This document shows, in pieces, positions 1 to 11,200 of a DNA stretch of 64,000 nt. The DNA is taken from positions 2,107,556 to 2,171,555 of the forward strand of contig NC_069125.1 of assembly GCF_026914265.1 (NCBI RefSeq). Direction: 5' to 3'. Numbering within the stretch: the stretch's first letter is position 1; the number at the start of each line of letters is the position of its first letter. The notes below the pieces were generated by a model. It made no database searches. It was not told where the DNA came from and saw nothing but the letters and a program-made list of their open reading frames with translations. The DNA is from Mya arenaria (taxonomy: Eukaryota > Mollusca > Bivalvia > Myida > Myidae). Position numbers and translations under genes: made by a program.

Positions 1-333
1 CTGATGCTGTTTTCATAGTTTGTCCAAGATGATTCACAATTTCTCATTCTCATTCATCAGAAGTTTGATAAATCAAAGCATCCTCACTCTGGGGTACGAA
101 TATGCAAACTCTGCGATGCCTGAGTTTCAGCTGGATATTGTTTTTGTTTATACTGTAACATATTAAAAAAGAAGAGGTAGTAACATTAGTTTTCAGCTAT
201 CTCCAGAATCCTTACGATAATACATGTATGATATTTGGTTCAATGTGTTTTCATGAAATAAATGATGTTTTTAACAAGTGTCAACGACATTCCTTTGTAC
301 ACTTATACGTGTAAACTAATAGTTACCCGTATT

Positions 334-402
334 ACAGTGCTATACACTGGTGCATGTTATAAAACAGGGTAGCTCTAACCAGGGTTGCATTCTGACTGTG
401 CA
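334..402 (+). repeat. SINE body fragment
   Basis: Shares blocks such as 'cagtgctatacactggt' and 'ctctaaccagggtt' with the tail of the tRNA-headed SINE at 42743-42925. The tRNA-like head is missing here. The rest of 1-680 holds nothing I recognise. Confidence 0.45.
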
Positions 403-681
403 CTATGCTCCAAAAAACCTAAAATGACTAACAATCTTATCGGAGCACTCGCAGAATGGGTAAGGCCCGAGTGTGTGTATAAATAAGCTTATACATCACC
501 ACCACCCAGTAAAAGGCTTGAAAGGCACAAAACGTGTGTGACTACATATTGGTTTATGCAACCTGTAAGTGTACATGTGGACTACTTTTTGTGTAGTACG
601 TCATCCGAGTATGACATAATGTGTATAGTGCACATTTAAAATAACATATACGATAACAAGTGGAATTCACAAAAGACGTAA

Positions 682-1007
682 CATTTGGATCTTCTCGGCC
701 ATTTTTATCGAAAACAACCTCGGATGTATGCCGGTACATCAGTAGAAGTAGTTCGTAAAATTTTGAATTATATTATCAATTAAATGTAGTGATGTATTTT
801 AATTTATTTTTTTGGTTGTCATTGAAGTGTTTTGTTGCAATCATAATTAAGATTCCCAAGAGTTAAGAAATTAAGTTAAACTGCTTAATTGAAATTACTA
901 CGCGATCTACTTGCAGCGTAGTTGATGTGTAACGATTTCCGACATTGTAAACCTTCCATATACATCCGAGGTTGTTTTCGATAAAAATGGCCGAGGAGCT
1001 CCAAATG
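682..1007. mobile_element. MITE with long terminal inverted repeats
   Basis: The left arm (682-729) and right arm (about 957-1007) are near-perfect inverted copies running from 'catttgga' through 'ctcggccatttttatcg' to 'acctcggatgtat'. The AT-rich middle has no coding sequence, as in a non-autonomous DNA transposon. The target duplication is unclear. Confidence 0.6.
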
Positions 1008-1076
1008 AAGACGTTAACTATTAACCTTCACGTACATGTACGCTTACTTGTCGTGTTTGGCAACCTTCTCATTGAA

Positions 1077-1368
1077 GATGCACTCTTATTCCCACATAAG
1101 ATTTACCACAATTAATTATATTGTTTTAATATTCCAAAAAAGATGAGTAAATGTCGAAAACAATGGTTCTTATGAAGGATACCGAGTTTAATTTGAAAGA
1201 AATGTGCATAAAATACGGTATTTCTAAGTTATGAGAATATAGTAGATCACAGTAAATCTTTTAGCATTTACCAATCATTTAATACTTTTGCGGTTTCAGC
1301 TATTAAATACACGGCTAGGATCTTGTTATCAGTAATCAATATTTTCCATAAATGCACTCCGACAACCC
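1077..1368 (+). mobile_element. MITE family B copy, right end missing
   Basis: Begins 'gatgcactcttattccc' and follows the family B internal sequence (AATGGTTCTTATGAAGGATA, then 'ttttccataaatgcac'). Other copies lie at 22210, 26736, 34170 and 44277. The closing TIR seen at 27105 is absent. Confidence 0.6.
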
Positions 1369-1384
1369 TGTTTCCAAAATAGTG

Positions 1385-1625
1385 TTTTGGCAGTGCTCCG
1401 TCAGACGGCCATATTGTGAAAAGGTTTGTCGAAGTGTTTTAAGAAACTAAACTCTCAATCAAACCCTGGAAAGAGATCGAAGGCGGGGTTCCGTATGAGG
1501 TGTAGACTGCGCTATATTTCATTTAAAATGGTGAAGTTATCTTTGTTTAAAGTCTTCATTAGAAGCAAAATATTGCCATCCGTTGTAGCACATATGACGT
1601 AATTTATCACGTGGTATACACACAC
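1385..1625 (+). repeat. Partial copy of the fold-back element at 3312-3795
   Basis: Matches 3530-3790 in the same orientation ('gtttgtcgaagtgttt', 'gtgtagactgcgctat', 'tttcatttaaaatggtg'). It lies downstream of the AChBP gene, while the second copy lies in its last intron. Confidence 0.6.
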
Positions 1626-1773
1626 TGTTTACTCTGTGGAATCGAGCTTGTTACGGAAAGTACAACAATGGTTGTTTACAATATACATTTGTGTATAATT
1701 TATTGCACATCAATGACACGACTTTGATCAACATACGCTGCATATTAATATCAAAATGTAATAGCATGTTCAG

Positions 1774-1779
1774 TTTATT
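1774..1779 (-). terminator. Possible polyadenylation signal of the AChBP gene
   Basis: AATAAA on the minus strand, about 320 nt past the stop codon at 2096. AATAAA is common by chance in AT-rich DNA, so this is tentative. Confidence 0.25.
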
Positions 1780-2095
1780 TACGGTTAAAATTATCTGGAG
1801 GTCTATTGTAAATGTAATTTTTGAATCATGAATCTTCGAATTTTCTCCGAACATATTAGCTACTACACAGTTGAATCGACATAAAGTTTTTATAGTTTTG
1901 AATACAAAATGGCCAGTAACACTGTTCATTTACTTAAATTGATGTCACCACTAGTATGTCTTTGCTATTGTATTGTCTGGCCGGTGTTTACATGTCGTCC
2001 TGGTTCAACGTTAAAGTTCATGTATCAGCGTATTATTTGACCTTAGAGGTCACAAACGAATGTGCGTAAATATTATGGTTTCGGGTTGCTAACGT

Positions 2096-5000
2096 CTAGG
2101 CGACGTATCTGAGGCGAAGCGTGAATGAAGCCTGAGCGTACGATTCGGGGCAACAGCTGTAAACTTTGTGTTCGATGTCGGCATGAGTGGAGACTAACTT
2201 CCAGTGAGGGTTGAAGTCAACATCGAAGGAGCTGGTGCCCATCACATCAGCTTCTAGTTTTAGGTCGAGCGTAGAGGTGCTGTGGGTCCAGGAGACGAAC
2301 GTCAAGTGACACTCGATTTCGTCACCGTTCTGTAATTCGCCGTGAGAGCAGAACGTCTTCGTTTTCATAGGAGGCATCCAGATTACGTGACCGTTAGAGT
2401 TAATGATGACATTGGCTTCCTCGGTTTTAATAAAGACTGTTCTCCCGGCCCTGTTGGTAAACAATATATAGAAACATTTCAAATTTGATGCTAAAAAGTT
2501 CTTTACATGTTTAGTTGCATTTTACTAGCCTACCGGTCTACAGACACATTTGCTTGATGGGATATATCTCGAAAAGCCATAACAGCTAAAAATTTAACAA
2601 CTCCGTCATTGGCGATAACTGAGTACCATTTTTTAAATCCTTGAGATTTTCTGACTTTGTCAAAATGCAGAATTACGTAGCGGATTTATGTTGATCGTTA
2701 GTACAAATGAACCCTTTAATAACCCTGAAGAAAAAATGAAAACTTTTAGGTTAAACGTCACTAAGTATTGTTCAGATCATAAAACACCAAAACAGCAGTT
2801 CATTCCCTTAAAGAAAATGTGTCGACAGGATACAACAAAGAAGAAACAGACATATGGTTTACATATCATATATTTGCGATTTATCAACAGTACCAGAGTC
2901 GCAAATAACCTTCTGAATGTCTGTATCGAAGAAGGATATGTAAGAGTTAATGTTGGCGATGAAAGTAACAATTATCCTTTGTGTTATCTATGATACGATG
3001 CCCGTGATCTGAACTAAGCTGCTGTTAGGATAAAGTATCACCGAATATTTTACCTTACATAAATGTGTCCCCTCATTGTATATACAAAGTCTATCGGTCT
3101 GTATATCACTGTCTGTACCTCGCCAAAAATGTAATATTGGCCGCTGACATACAACTGGGTAGTGCGGCTTGCTATCTCACAACGGCGAAAATTTGTCGCA
3201 AGTAAACATAACAAGCTTTGTTCAATAAAAACACATCTAAAGCCTTATTCAATATAAAATGTTCGGTATAATATAAGAAATATTTACACACCATTTCGGC
3301 TGGCCGGTCCTTATAATCAGTGTGTGTATACCACGTGATAAATTACGTCATAAATGCTACGATGGAAGCAAAATTTTGCTTAAAATGAAGACATGATCAA
3401 AGAAGTTTTCTTTTACAACATCATTTTAAACAAAACAAAATGCAGTTTATGCCGCTTAAAGAGCCCAGCATTTGTGTTATTACCGAAATTTGATAAGGTG
3501 ATTAGTGTCATCAAACACTTCATGATAATGTTTTGACAGTGTTCCGTCAGACAGCCGTATTGTGAAATGGTTTGTCGAAGTGTTTAAGAAACTAAACTCT
3601 AAATTAAACTCTGGTAAAAGACCGAAGGCGGGGCTCCTTAAGCGGTGTAGACTGCGCTATGTTTCATTTAAAATGGTGCAGAAATAGTGAAGAAATTGTT
3701 ATCTTCGTTTAAAGTCTTAATTAAAATCAAACCATTGCCTTCCGACGTAACATTTATGACGCAATTTATCACGAGGGATACACACACTGATAATGTGATA
3801 TGCCCCTCAGTGGTGTATAATATTTCTTTAACGTTTGAGACTGATATCATTTGTAACTCATGCCAATAAACACTCACCCTTCCATCATAGCGAGGTCGGG
3901 CTTCCAGATAAGCTCAGAGGGCAGGTTGATCTGTTCTAAGCCACCCACGTGACCTGGCCTCCACTTGAGATTATCTGCCTCCCAGCCCATTGATATGTAT
4001 GTGTCCAACGTAAGAATCTGGTTATCCTACAAATAAAAGATTTTATAATATTATGACGTCACGTTTCACCTTTGTTAGTCAATTTTAAGGTTTTGTATTT
4101 ACGCACACATTTCAGAGTGTAAGCAATCATATATGAAGACAAGATATGTATTTGTTTAATTTACTCTAACCCTCAAGGTCGTAACATCCTTTTAGACTTT
4201 TTGTTACTTTACGTAAACGTATTCACATTTATGGCGGGCTCTCATTATTCTGAACGTCGTAATTCAGTTCAGAGATAAAAAAATAAATTTATAACAATCT
4301 CTAAACACGAAAAGTCGTTGTTTTACATAAATTGCTCACCACGTCAATAATTCTGAGGAGACTGACGCCCACTGATACGTTGACCACGTGACCGTCGACA
4401 CTGTCAGGTATGACGTCTTTCTCGTACTTGTACATAAGGTCATCGCGCAGGTGGTGGCGGTTCTTGTAAGTTTCGGGTTTGCTGCACACAGCTTTGTGAA
4501 GAAATATTTGTGTTAACAGTTTACGAAGTTGACTAGTGAGCGTTATCAAATCAATAGAAATAGCTATTCTGAAAGCTCATGCAGAACAAGTGTAATTCAG
4601 TTCATTTTGCATTGAAATAGTTCTTCATAGTTCTTTTTAAAGAAAGAAATAAACCAAATCAAAACACTTGATTTCACACAGTCTAGCATGTAGCTTTAAT
4701 GCACCAGTCAATTGTAACCACGCCTCCCGAGGTCCGGGGAATAGCGGGGACTTTGACTTTTGGTCCAGCCAACTTAAAATCTTTTCTAGTGTTAAAGTGA
4801 TGTATAATACGTTTTGAAAGGTTGGTCAATATAAACTTATTTAAAACACACTTCTCGATATTATATCAATAAAAGTTAAAACTTTTAGTGGAAAAGATGC
4901 CATTTCCAGGAATTTCAAACGTAATGCAGGGCAATATTTACTGGATAGAAAAAAAGAAATCATGCAAGACAATTAACAGATCACCAAACCTAAACTAATT

Positions 5001-5442
5001 AATTGTTTAAGTTCCAACAAGTAAATATTTTAGAGTATTTAAGGCAAACATAAATTTTGATTCCATGGTGACCATTTAATACAAGTTAAAGTGATGGCAA
5101 GGCCTGCGCGATTTTGAAGCACAACTAGTTACAATATCAAGCACGATTTTCTCAATGACTGCATGATTTTTTAGATAGGAAAGTATTCAATTGATTGATT
5201 TTTAATAGAAATAACATGTTCTTACCATTTCAGGTGCAAGATAAAACTTTAACATTAAAGAAATAATGAAAATTGTATAAAACCATAAAAGATGAATCGC
5301 GTCAGGCTTAACAGTTTTTACCCCACCCACTCACTCGCCATTATGAATGACAGTATTTCAAGAAGTAACTTACAGCATTTATTGAATAAAATGACTTACC
5401 AATGCCGATGCAAGACAAAACAGCAAGTACTTTGTAGTTCAT
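2096..5442 (-). CDS. AChBP: Acetylcholine-binding protein (soluble Cys-loop ligand-binding domain), 4 exons
   Basis: Exons in transcript order are 5442-5400, 4491-4340, 4026-3878 and 2450-2096. All have AG/GT borders, phases agree, and they total 699 nt (232 aa plus stop). Residues 1-15 form a hydrophobic signal peptide (MNYKVLAVLSCIGIA). Family marks follow: SLLRIIDV then DNQILTLDTY (about 58-75), ELIWKPDL (103-110), a Cys-loop C149-C162, SWTHS (168-172) and the vicinal pair C214-C215 in YSCCPESY. The Cys-loop has 12 residues between cysteines, as in snail AChBPs, against 13 in nicotinic receptors. The protein stops right after the last LBD strand (LRLRYVA), with no membrane segments, so it should be secreted and form a ring of ligand-binding domains; in snails AChBP is released by glia and buffers acetylcholine. 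Loop B Trp (W169) and both loop C Tyr (Y212, Y219) are kept. The loop A Tyr appears to be Met113 and the loop D Trp appears to be Tyr75, so ligand preference may differ. The subfamily call is from memory. Confidence 0.88.
3312..3795. mobile_element. Fold-back DNA element in AChBP intron 3
   Basis: Ends are inverted copies over about 85 bp: 3316-3400 begins 'atcagtgtgtgtatacc', and 3709-3791 reads as its reverse complement. It lies just downstream of exon 3 (which ends at 3878). No transposase is visible, so it is non-autonomous. Nothing else is recognised in 2451-3311. Confidence 0.55.
4700..4780 (+). mobile_element. MITE family C left-end fragment in AChBP intron 1
   Basis: Starts with the family C TIR (TGCACCAGTCAATTGTAACC) and continues through 'gactttgacttttggtccagcc', then stops. 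Better copies are at 8648, 39019 and 39568. The remainder of intron 1 (4781-5399) shows nothing else. Confidence 0.6.
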
Positions 5443-5495
5443 TCTGTCGTCTGCTAATGTTTCCAAAAACAACTCAGAAGCTAGAGAATGGATGT

Positions 5496-5505
5496 CTATA
5501 TATAC
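5496..5505 (-). promoter_or_regulatory. TATA box of the AChBP gene
   Basis: On the minus strand the sequence reads GTATATATAGAC about 55-60 bp before the ATG at 5442, which leaves room for a short 5' UTR. This is position and motif only; the transcription start was not observed. Confidence 0.4.
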
Positions 5506-5853
5506 GTGTTCTTGTTTTTTCAGACCCTTGAAGCAATTAGGTCAAACTTACTCACATGATGCCAAATGTCAAATAACTTGGGTCATAGTCAAGTGATTTG
5601 AAAATGTAGTCTCTGCGTTTTTTTGTTATGTTGTATCTGAATGACCTTGATCGACATTCTTGACAATAACATGTTTGGTCGCATAATGGAAAACATCATT
5701 GTTCTGTCGTTGCTCATAAAAACTTTTATTTTTTATATTTAATACACTTTTAGTTCTATTCAACATATTCCGATGGGTTTATGGCATTTGAAAGAATCTC
5801 TGTATTATTCATAAGATTAGTAAAGTTAGCAAAGGCCAACAGAGTCAACTTAA

Positions 5854-6208
5854 AGTTGCACTCTCACAGATTGAACGTTTTGACAACTGTTTTATAATTT
5901 TGTCTTGGAACGAGCTAATTTTTGCGAAAATCCATGGAAACCAGTGATATAAGACTGCTGACAAAAAAATAGACCTCAGAGTTTTATATTTAAGTTCAAA
6001 AATGGATGTTTTATGCTATTTTCTTAAACCGTTAGTAACGGTTTAAGCCATAAATTATTAATTTTCGAACGGGAATATGAAAAACTACGATCTGATCTTT
6101 TGTCAGCAATCTTTTATCATTGGTTTGCTGATATTTACGCCAAATTTTTCTCTTTTCAAGACAAAAAAATAAAATATATAAAAATGGTATATCTGTGTGA
6201 GTGCAGCT
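5854..6208. mobile_element. MITE family A copy (TTAA-flanked)
   Basis: TIR AGCTGCACTCTCACAGATT in variant form at the left, and its complement at the right, flanked by TTAA at 5850-5853 and 6209-6212. The interior is partly palindromic ('accgttagtaacggttt'). TTAA duplication is the habit of piggyBac elements, so this is probably a piggyBac-mobilised MITE. Other copies: 36148, 50859, 51456, 52054. Confidence 0.7.
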
Positions 6209-6214
6209 TTAAAG

Positions 6215-6400
6215 ACCCTGTTAAAAGAATGTCGGGTTTCCCAGCTGACCATCAAGGTCTGCACGGTTTGCATTATGACTTGACCCTAGGCGATTTAAAT
6301 TGTGTTGAAATTCCGTGACAAGAGCAATTCGCATTTCGGACATAGGAAGCCCAGAAGAAACAGAGTGGGATACAATGAGAGGCCTGTTGTAAGTTTTTCG
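6215..6400 (+). repeat. Interspersed repeat shared with 53610-53790
   Basis: 'atcaaggtctgc', 'gcattatgacttgaccct', 'taaattgtgtt' and 'gaaacagagtg' recur in the same order near 53620-53780. Family unknown; no coding sign. 6400-6760 holds nothing I recognise. Confidence 0.45.
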
Positions 6401-6764
6401 GTATCGGAAGTAGAGGATTACCTTATATGGAAAATGCTTAAAATAGCACATGACGTATTGCAAAGGTTACGATCTACGCACACTTCTGGAGAAATGACCC
6501 GGAAACTGATGCTTTCTGTCACGGAAAGCTCACGAGAGAGATTCGATTCGAATTTCTTGAGATTGAAACTGAGATTTAAGCTTGCTTAGATATCATCGCT
6601 GACCAAACTTTAAATCAAAATACTACTCGCGCCTTTTTTTTGAATATAATTGTGACTGAATTAAGTTCCTAGAATTATTTATCGCGTTTTCGCTTGTATT
6701 GTGAATCGTCATTTGATTTCGCGACTTTATTTTTAAAAAAACCCAGCAGTATTTGTCTATATTT

Positions 6765-7590
6765 ATGCCCCCTTTTGAAAAAAGTGGGGTATATTGTTTT
6801 GCACATGTCGGTCGGTCGGTCGGTCGGTCTGTCTGTCTGTCGGTCGGTCGGTCGGAATACCAAATGGTTTCCGATCAATAACTTGAGAACGCTTTGACCG
6901 AGGGACCTCATACTTGGTATGTGTATTGGTCATCACCAGCAGATGAACCCTATTGATTTTGAGGTCAGTGGGTCAAAGGTCAAGGTCAGTGTGACCTTTA
7001 CATGAAAAACGGTTTCCGATCAATAACTTGAGAACGCTTTGACCCAGGAACCTCATACTTGGTAGGTGTATTGGTCATGACCAGCAGATGAACCCTATTG
7101 ATTTTGAGGTCAGTGGGTCAAAGGTCAAGGTCAGTGTGACCTTAACATGAAAAACGGTTTCCGATCAATAACTTGAGAACGCTTTGACCCAGGGACCTCA
7201 TACTAGGTAGGCTTATTGGTCATGACCAGCAGATGAACCCTATTGATTTTGAGGTCAGTGGGTCAAAGGTCAAGGTCAGTGTGACCTTTACATGAAAAAC
7301 GGTTTCCGATCAATAACTTGAGAACGCTTTGACCCAGGGACCTCATACTTGGTAGGTGTATTGGTCATGACCAGCAGATGAACCCTATTGATTTTGAGGT
7401 CAGTGGGTCAAAGGTCAAGGTCAGTGTGACCTTAACATGAAAAACGGTTTCCGATCAATAACTTGAGAACGCTTTGACCCAGGGACCTCATACTAGGTAG
7501 GCTTATTGGTCATGACCAGCAGATGAACCCTATTGATTTTGAGGTCAGTGGGTCAAAGGTCAAGGTCAGTGTGACTGTAAGCTGAAAAAA
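6765..7590 (+). mobile_element. Tandem-core element, five 145-bp units
   Basis: Opens 'atgcccccttttgaaaaa', then a (TCGG)/(TCTG) microsatellite at 6807-6855, then a core repeating every 145 bp (units start at 6866, 7011, 7156, 7301, 7446). Units 2 and 4 share 'tacttggtaggtgtattgg', while 3 and 5 share 'tactaggtaggcttattgg', so the array also has a 290-bp period. The layout resembles molluscan elements with a tandem core and a TCNG microsatellite (pearl-like, Helitron-related); that link is from memory. The expected 3' end is missing. 7600-7960 has nothing recognised. Confidence 0.65.
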
Positions 7591-7961
7591 GGTTTTCTGA
7601 TTGTCCATATTTTTTTAATGCATGCACAGATGATTGGGATTGATGTATAAATGTTTGTATAGAAATGATTTTCTTTTATGTTACTATTTTAGTTGGGCAT
7701 TTATTTGCCTTCTTAAGTTATCATAAGTAAAGTGCATCTTATGCAATTTTGGAGAAAATTTGCCTCAAGCTCCTCTATCCACTAAGTGCCATGTTTGTTT
7801 CAAACTAAGATAGATGATCATCAAGGATATATTTTCTTTAGTAAAGTTTTAAAGTAAGAGTATTGTTCTGATATTTGTCTTATATAGTAGACAGTAGAAA
7901 TTTATATGTCACTAAATGCATGAGTTGAAGTATCAGTTTTCAGTGAACATCTAGTTTAATT

Positions 7962-8241
7962 ATGCCCCCCTTCGAAGCAGAGGGGTTATATAATTGCTTT
8001 GCACATGTCGGTCGGTCTGTTGGAAGACCAAAGCTTGTCCGAGTGATAACTCAACAATTCCCGGACCTATGGTCATCAAACTTGACATGAAGATTAGGTA
8101 TGACCAGTAGATGACCTGCCTCATATGCATCCAATGACAAATCAGCTGTCATTTCAGTCCATGCATATTTCATTCAATTGTCCAAATATTTCTGGCAACT
8201 TGGCGCTCAGGGGGCATAATGTTTGACAAACATCTCTTGTT
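7962..8241 (+). mobile_element. Short 'atgcccc...ggggcat' element without tandem core
   Basis: Begins 'atgccccccttcgaagc', has a short TCGG run near 8008, and ends 'gggggcataatg' followed by 'acaaacatctcttgtttc'. It is a related family to 6765-7590. It abuts the proposed first exon of the SGNH/KDZ gene, so its end may supply the 5' UTR or promoter of that gene. Confidence 0.55.
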
Positions 8242-8255
8242 TCTTTTCTGTCGAG

Positions 8256-11200
8256 ATGCACATCCAGGTCGAGGAGCGTGTGTTTTCTTCCATTGCAGAT
8301 TCAAGTGGATGTCTTGGTAGTGCGCTTGTGGCAGGTGATTCCAACGTACATCGTATCCAAGCAGCGATTCCAAATTGGTCCACTATTCGATGCCTCCCAG
8401 TATCAGGTACACACATTTTTAAAAGGCAAATGGATGTTATTTAAATGATTATGGCGAACTATTTTGCTTCAATATTGCATAAAGATGTTAGTGAATGTAT
8501 TATGACCCAAATAATCTGCCACAATATTCAACTTATAGTCTCCTTCAGTTTTGCAGACGACATATTTCATCAACCCGAAGACCTTAGCCTTATAGTATCC
8601 AATTTGCCCTGATATATTTGATGGTTATTACTGTAAACACTATGTTATGCACCAGTAAATTGTAACCACCCCCCCCCCCCCCAGGTCCGGGGGAATACCA
8701 GGGATAGCCGGTGAAAAGGGCCATGTTTCTACTTTCCAGGTGGCCCCACAGGGCCGGGTGACTGCGGTGTTTTTGTCATAGCGCCAAATTAAGCCGAGAT
8801 TGGGCTTCATGTAGAGTCTCTGAGGTGCGAGGGCATTTGGCCGGGGTTTAACCATCAGTTCGTTCCCGCAGGGCAGGGATTTTACCCGGGGTTGGCTGGA
8901 CCGAAAGTCAAAGTCCCGGCTATTCCCCTGACCCTGGGGGCCAAGGTTACAATATTGACTGGTGAATTAGCGTAGCACTATTATCTCAAGGGTATTCTGT
9001 GAGGAAAAGTGTGTCCATGCAGTGTTGGCTTTCAACCCAGAACTGCTCGAACCAACTGAGCTTTCCGGACATGAAGGATTTCGTATCCAAACACTCTCTA
9101 ATTTTCCCCATATTTACATTTAAGGGTGATTCTGGCACTCGGTTCTTTCTTTTCTGACACCAATAAAGACATCCGTGGAGGTAGTGAAAGTACCCAGTGT
9201 GGTGGCTGGACACATGAATACCAGAACAATAGCACAGCCCTCTAACCAATTGGCTAGCTGGGCAGCTGGTTTTTACACATGCACACACACGCATATACAC
9301 ATGCTTCATGCCTTCCACCAATAACCTTTTAGGCTGATCCAGAGATTCTTGCATTTTACTTTTGATATATCAGTATATAAGTAGTCCTGCGAGAAAGAGT
9401 GCATCCTGTGTGTGGCTTGAACCCATGATTTGATTGCACTAGCATGGCATTCCAGTGATTAATTTTGTGCAAAGGCTTCTCAAGGCTGTTTCACTGGACC
9501 ATAAATTTTATTTTTCCCAAATTTTTTTGTCCAATTTCATATTTGCAAATTATGTTGATTTATACAAATTGCAGTGAATTTTATAAAAAAAATCTTGACA
9601 TGACAAACTTGTTCACAGCATAATGTTTGCATAAAGAAGTGATAACATGTCTATTTACCATTACCCACACACTGTTTACTCCACTCCGCCATTTATTTTG
9701 TAGCTTGTTCTTGCTCACACATTTTACACTCCTTGGCCCCAATTAACCTATAAGCTGATTCTGGCATTTTTACCTTTTATTGACACAAGTAAGGAAAACA
9801 ATTTGGAGGAAATATTGTTTGTTTGAATAATAGCCTTCTTTTGGACTCAAACCCATGGCGGCAGGAACATTAGCACAGTTCTCTAACCTATTGAGCTGGG
9901 CTGGTGGTTCTTACCCACACAAGGTACAGATACATGTAGGCCAATATATTGCTAGAAGTAAAAATGTCATATATTGCCTTGTTTCTCAGCCATTTCATCT
10001 AAAGGTCCCTGTTAGCTCAAAGTACTTGTTAAAGTGATTGGTGTATACAAAATGTTTTTCTTAAGTTTCTAGTTAAAGACCTTCTTTCTTTTCACTTTTC
10101 CTGTTTAAACATCCCACATATCAGTCAAGCTAAACTGAATAAATTTTTTACGTATATGGACAAACAAGAACTCCACACGACCACTTTTTAAACAGTGTAT
10201 TATGTGAAAAGAAAAGGAAAAATGTTTTTTTATTTAATACCAATTAAATTCCATGCGCCAATCATATCACAAGATATGGTACTGCATATTCCATTCCATA
10301 TTAATTATTGAATCAAATGTTTCTTGATTGATTTGAACCATCCAATACCAAAATAATATTATTAATACATCAGTCAATTGTAACCACGCCCCCCCCCCCC
10401 AAGAAATGGTCCTTACCGGGGTTAGGGTTAGCAGTTTGTCCCCACAGGGCTGGGGTTAAACCCGGGATTTGCTGGACCGAGAGTCAAAGTCACCGGTATT
10501 CTGGACCCGGGGGGGGGGGGGGTCGTGGTTAAAGAAAACATAAAAACAAAAGCTACCATTGTTCAGTTTACCTCAATTGTAGGAGCCAAGTTTGTGAATG
10601 ACAAGAAGGGATTTGTGGCAGTTCTGCAGCTTTCATTGAAGAAGGAGTTTTACCCATGTGTCTATATTCATCTTGGCTCCAATGATGTTCAAGCCAGAGA
10701 GGATGTGTTTTATAGGTACACATTAAATATGTTTGATTCTATTACGTACGAAGCAGTCTTTTCAATAAGCTTCGTCAAGGTACCAGTTTTTAAAAACTCC
10801 CTTTGGCGTACTCTATTTCAATGACACACATTTTGTCTATAAGTAACAAAACAATTTATGAAATTTTATTTAATCTCCTTTTCCTCAAGTTTTAATGTTA
10901 TGAAATATGCCTGATTCAAGAAAGTTATGACAAAGTGTTATTACGACTTTATAATGCTTTATTTGAAGAAGTCACTACTTGTTTGCCTTGGCTTTATTAA
11001 TAGTCTAATAATGTATGTTTATTTCAAAGGAGAGTCACTGAGGTATGTGATAGTATCCACGAGACGAGTCCGGAAACTGAGATTGTTTTATGTTCTATTC
11101 TGCCACGAAAAAAGAATGACAGACGAGTATCTTCAACATTAGCGAGAGTCTTCAACAGATGGATCCAGAATGCTAACACCATGCTAATGGACATTTCAGA

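Noticed and set aside
2688-2993. 101-codon plus-strand frame within AChBP intron 3
   Set aside because: Biased AT-rich composition, an overlapping frame on the other strand, no motif.
8170-8416. Minus-strand open frames opposite exon 1 of the SGNH/KDZ gene
   Set aside because: Shadow frames of a coding exon; no splice partners.
10525-10824. Open frame starting MVKENIKTKATIVQF as a gene start
   Set aside because: Its first part is MITE edge and intron. The phase match with exon 1 places the real exon at 10583-10715.
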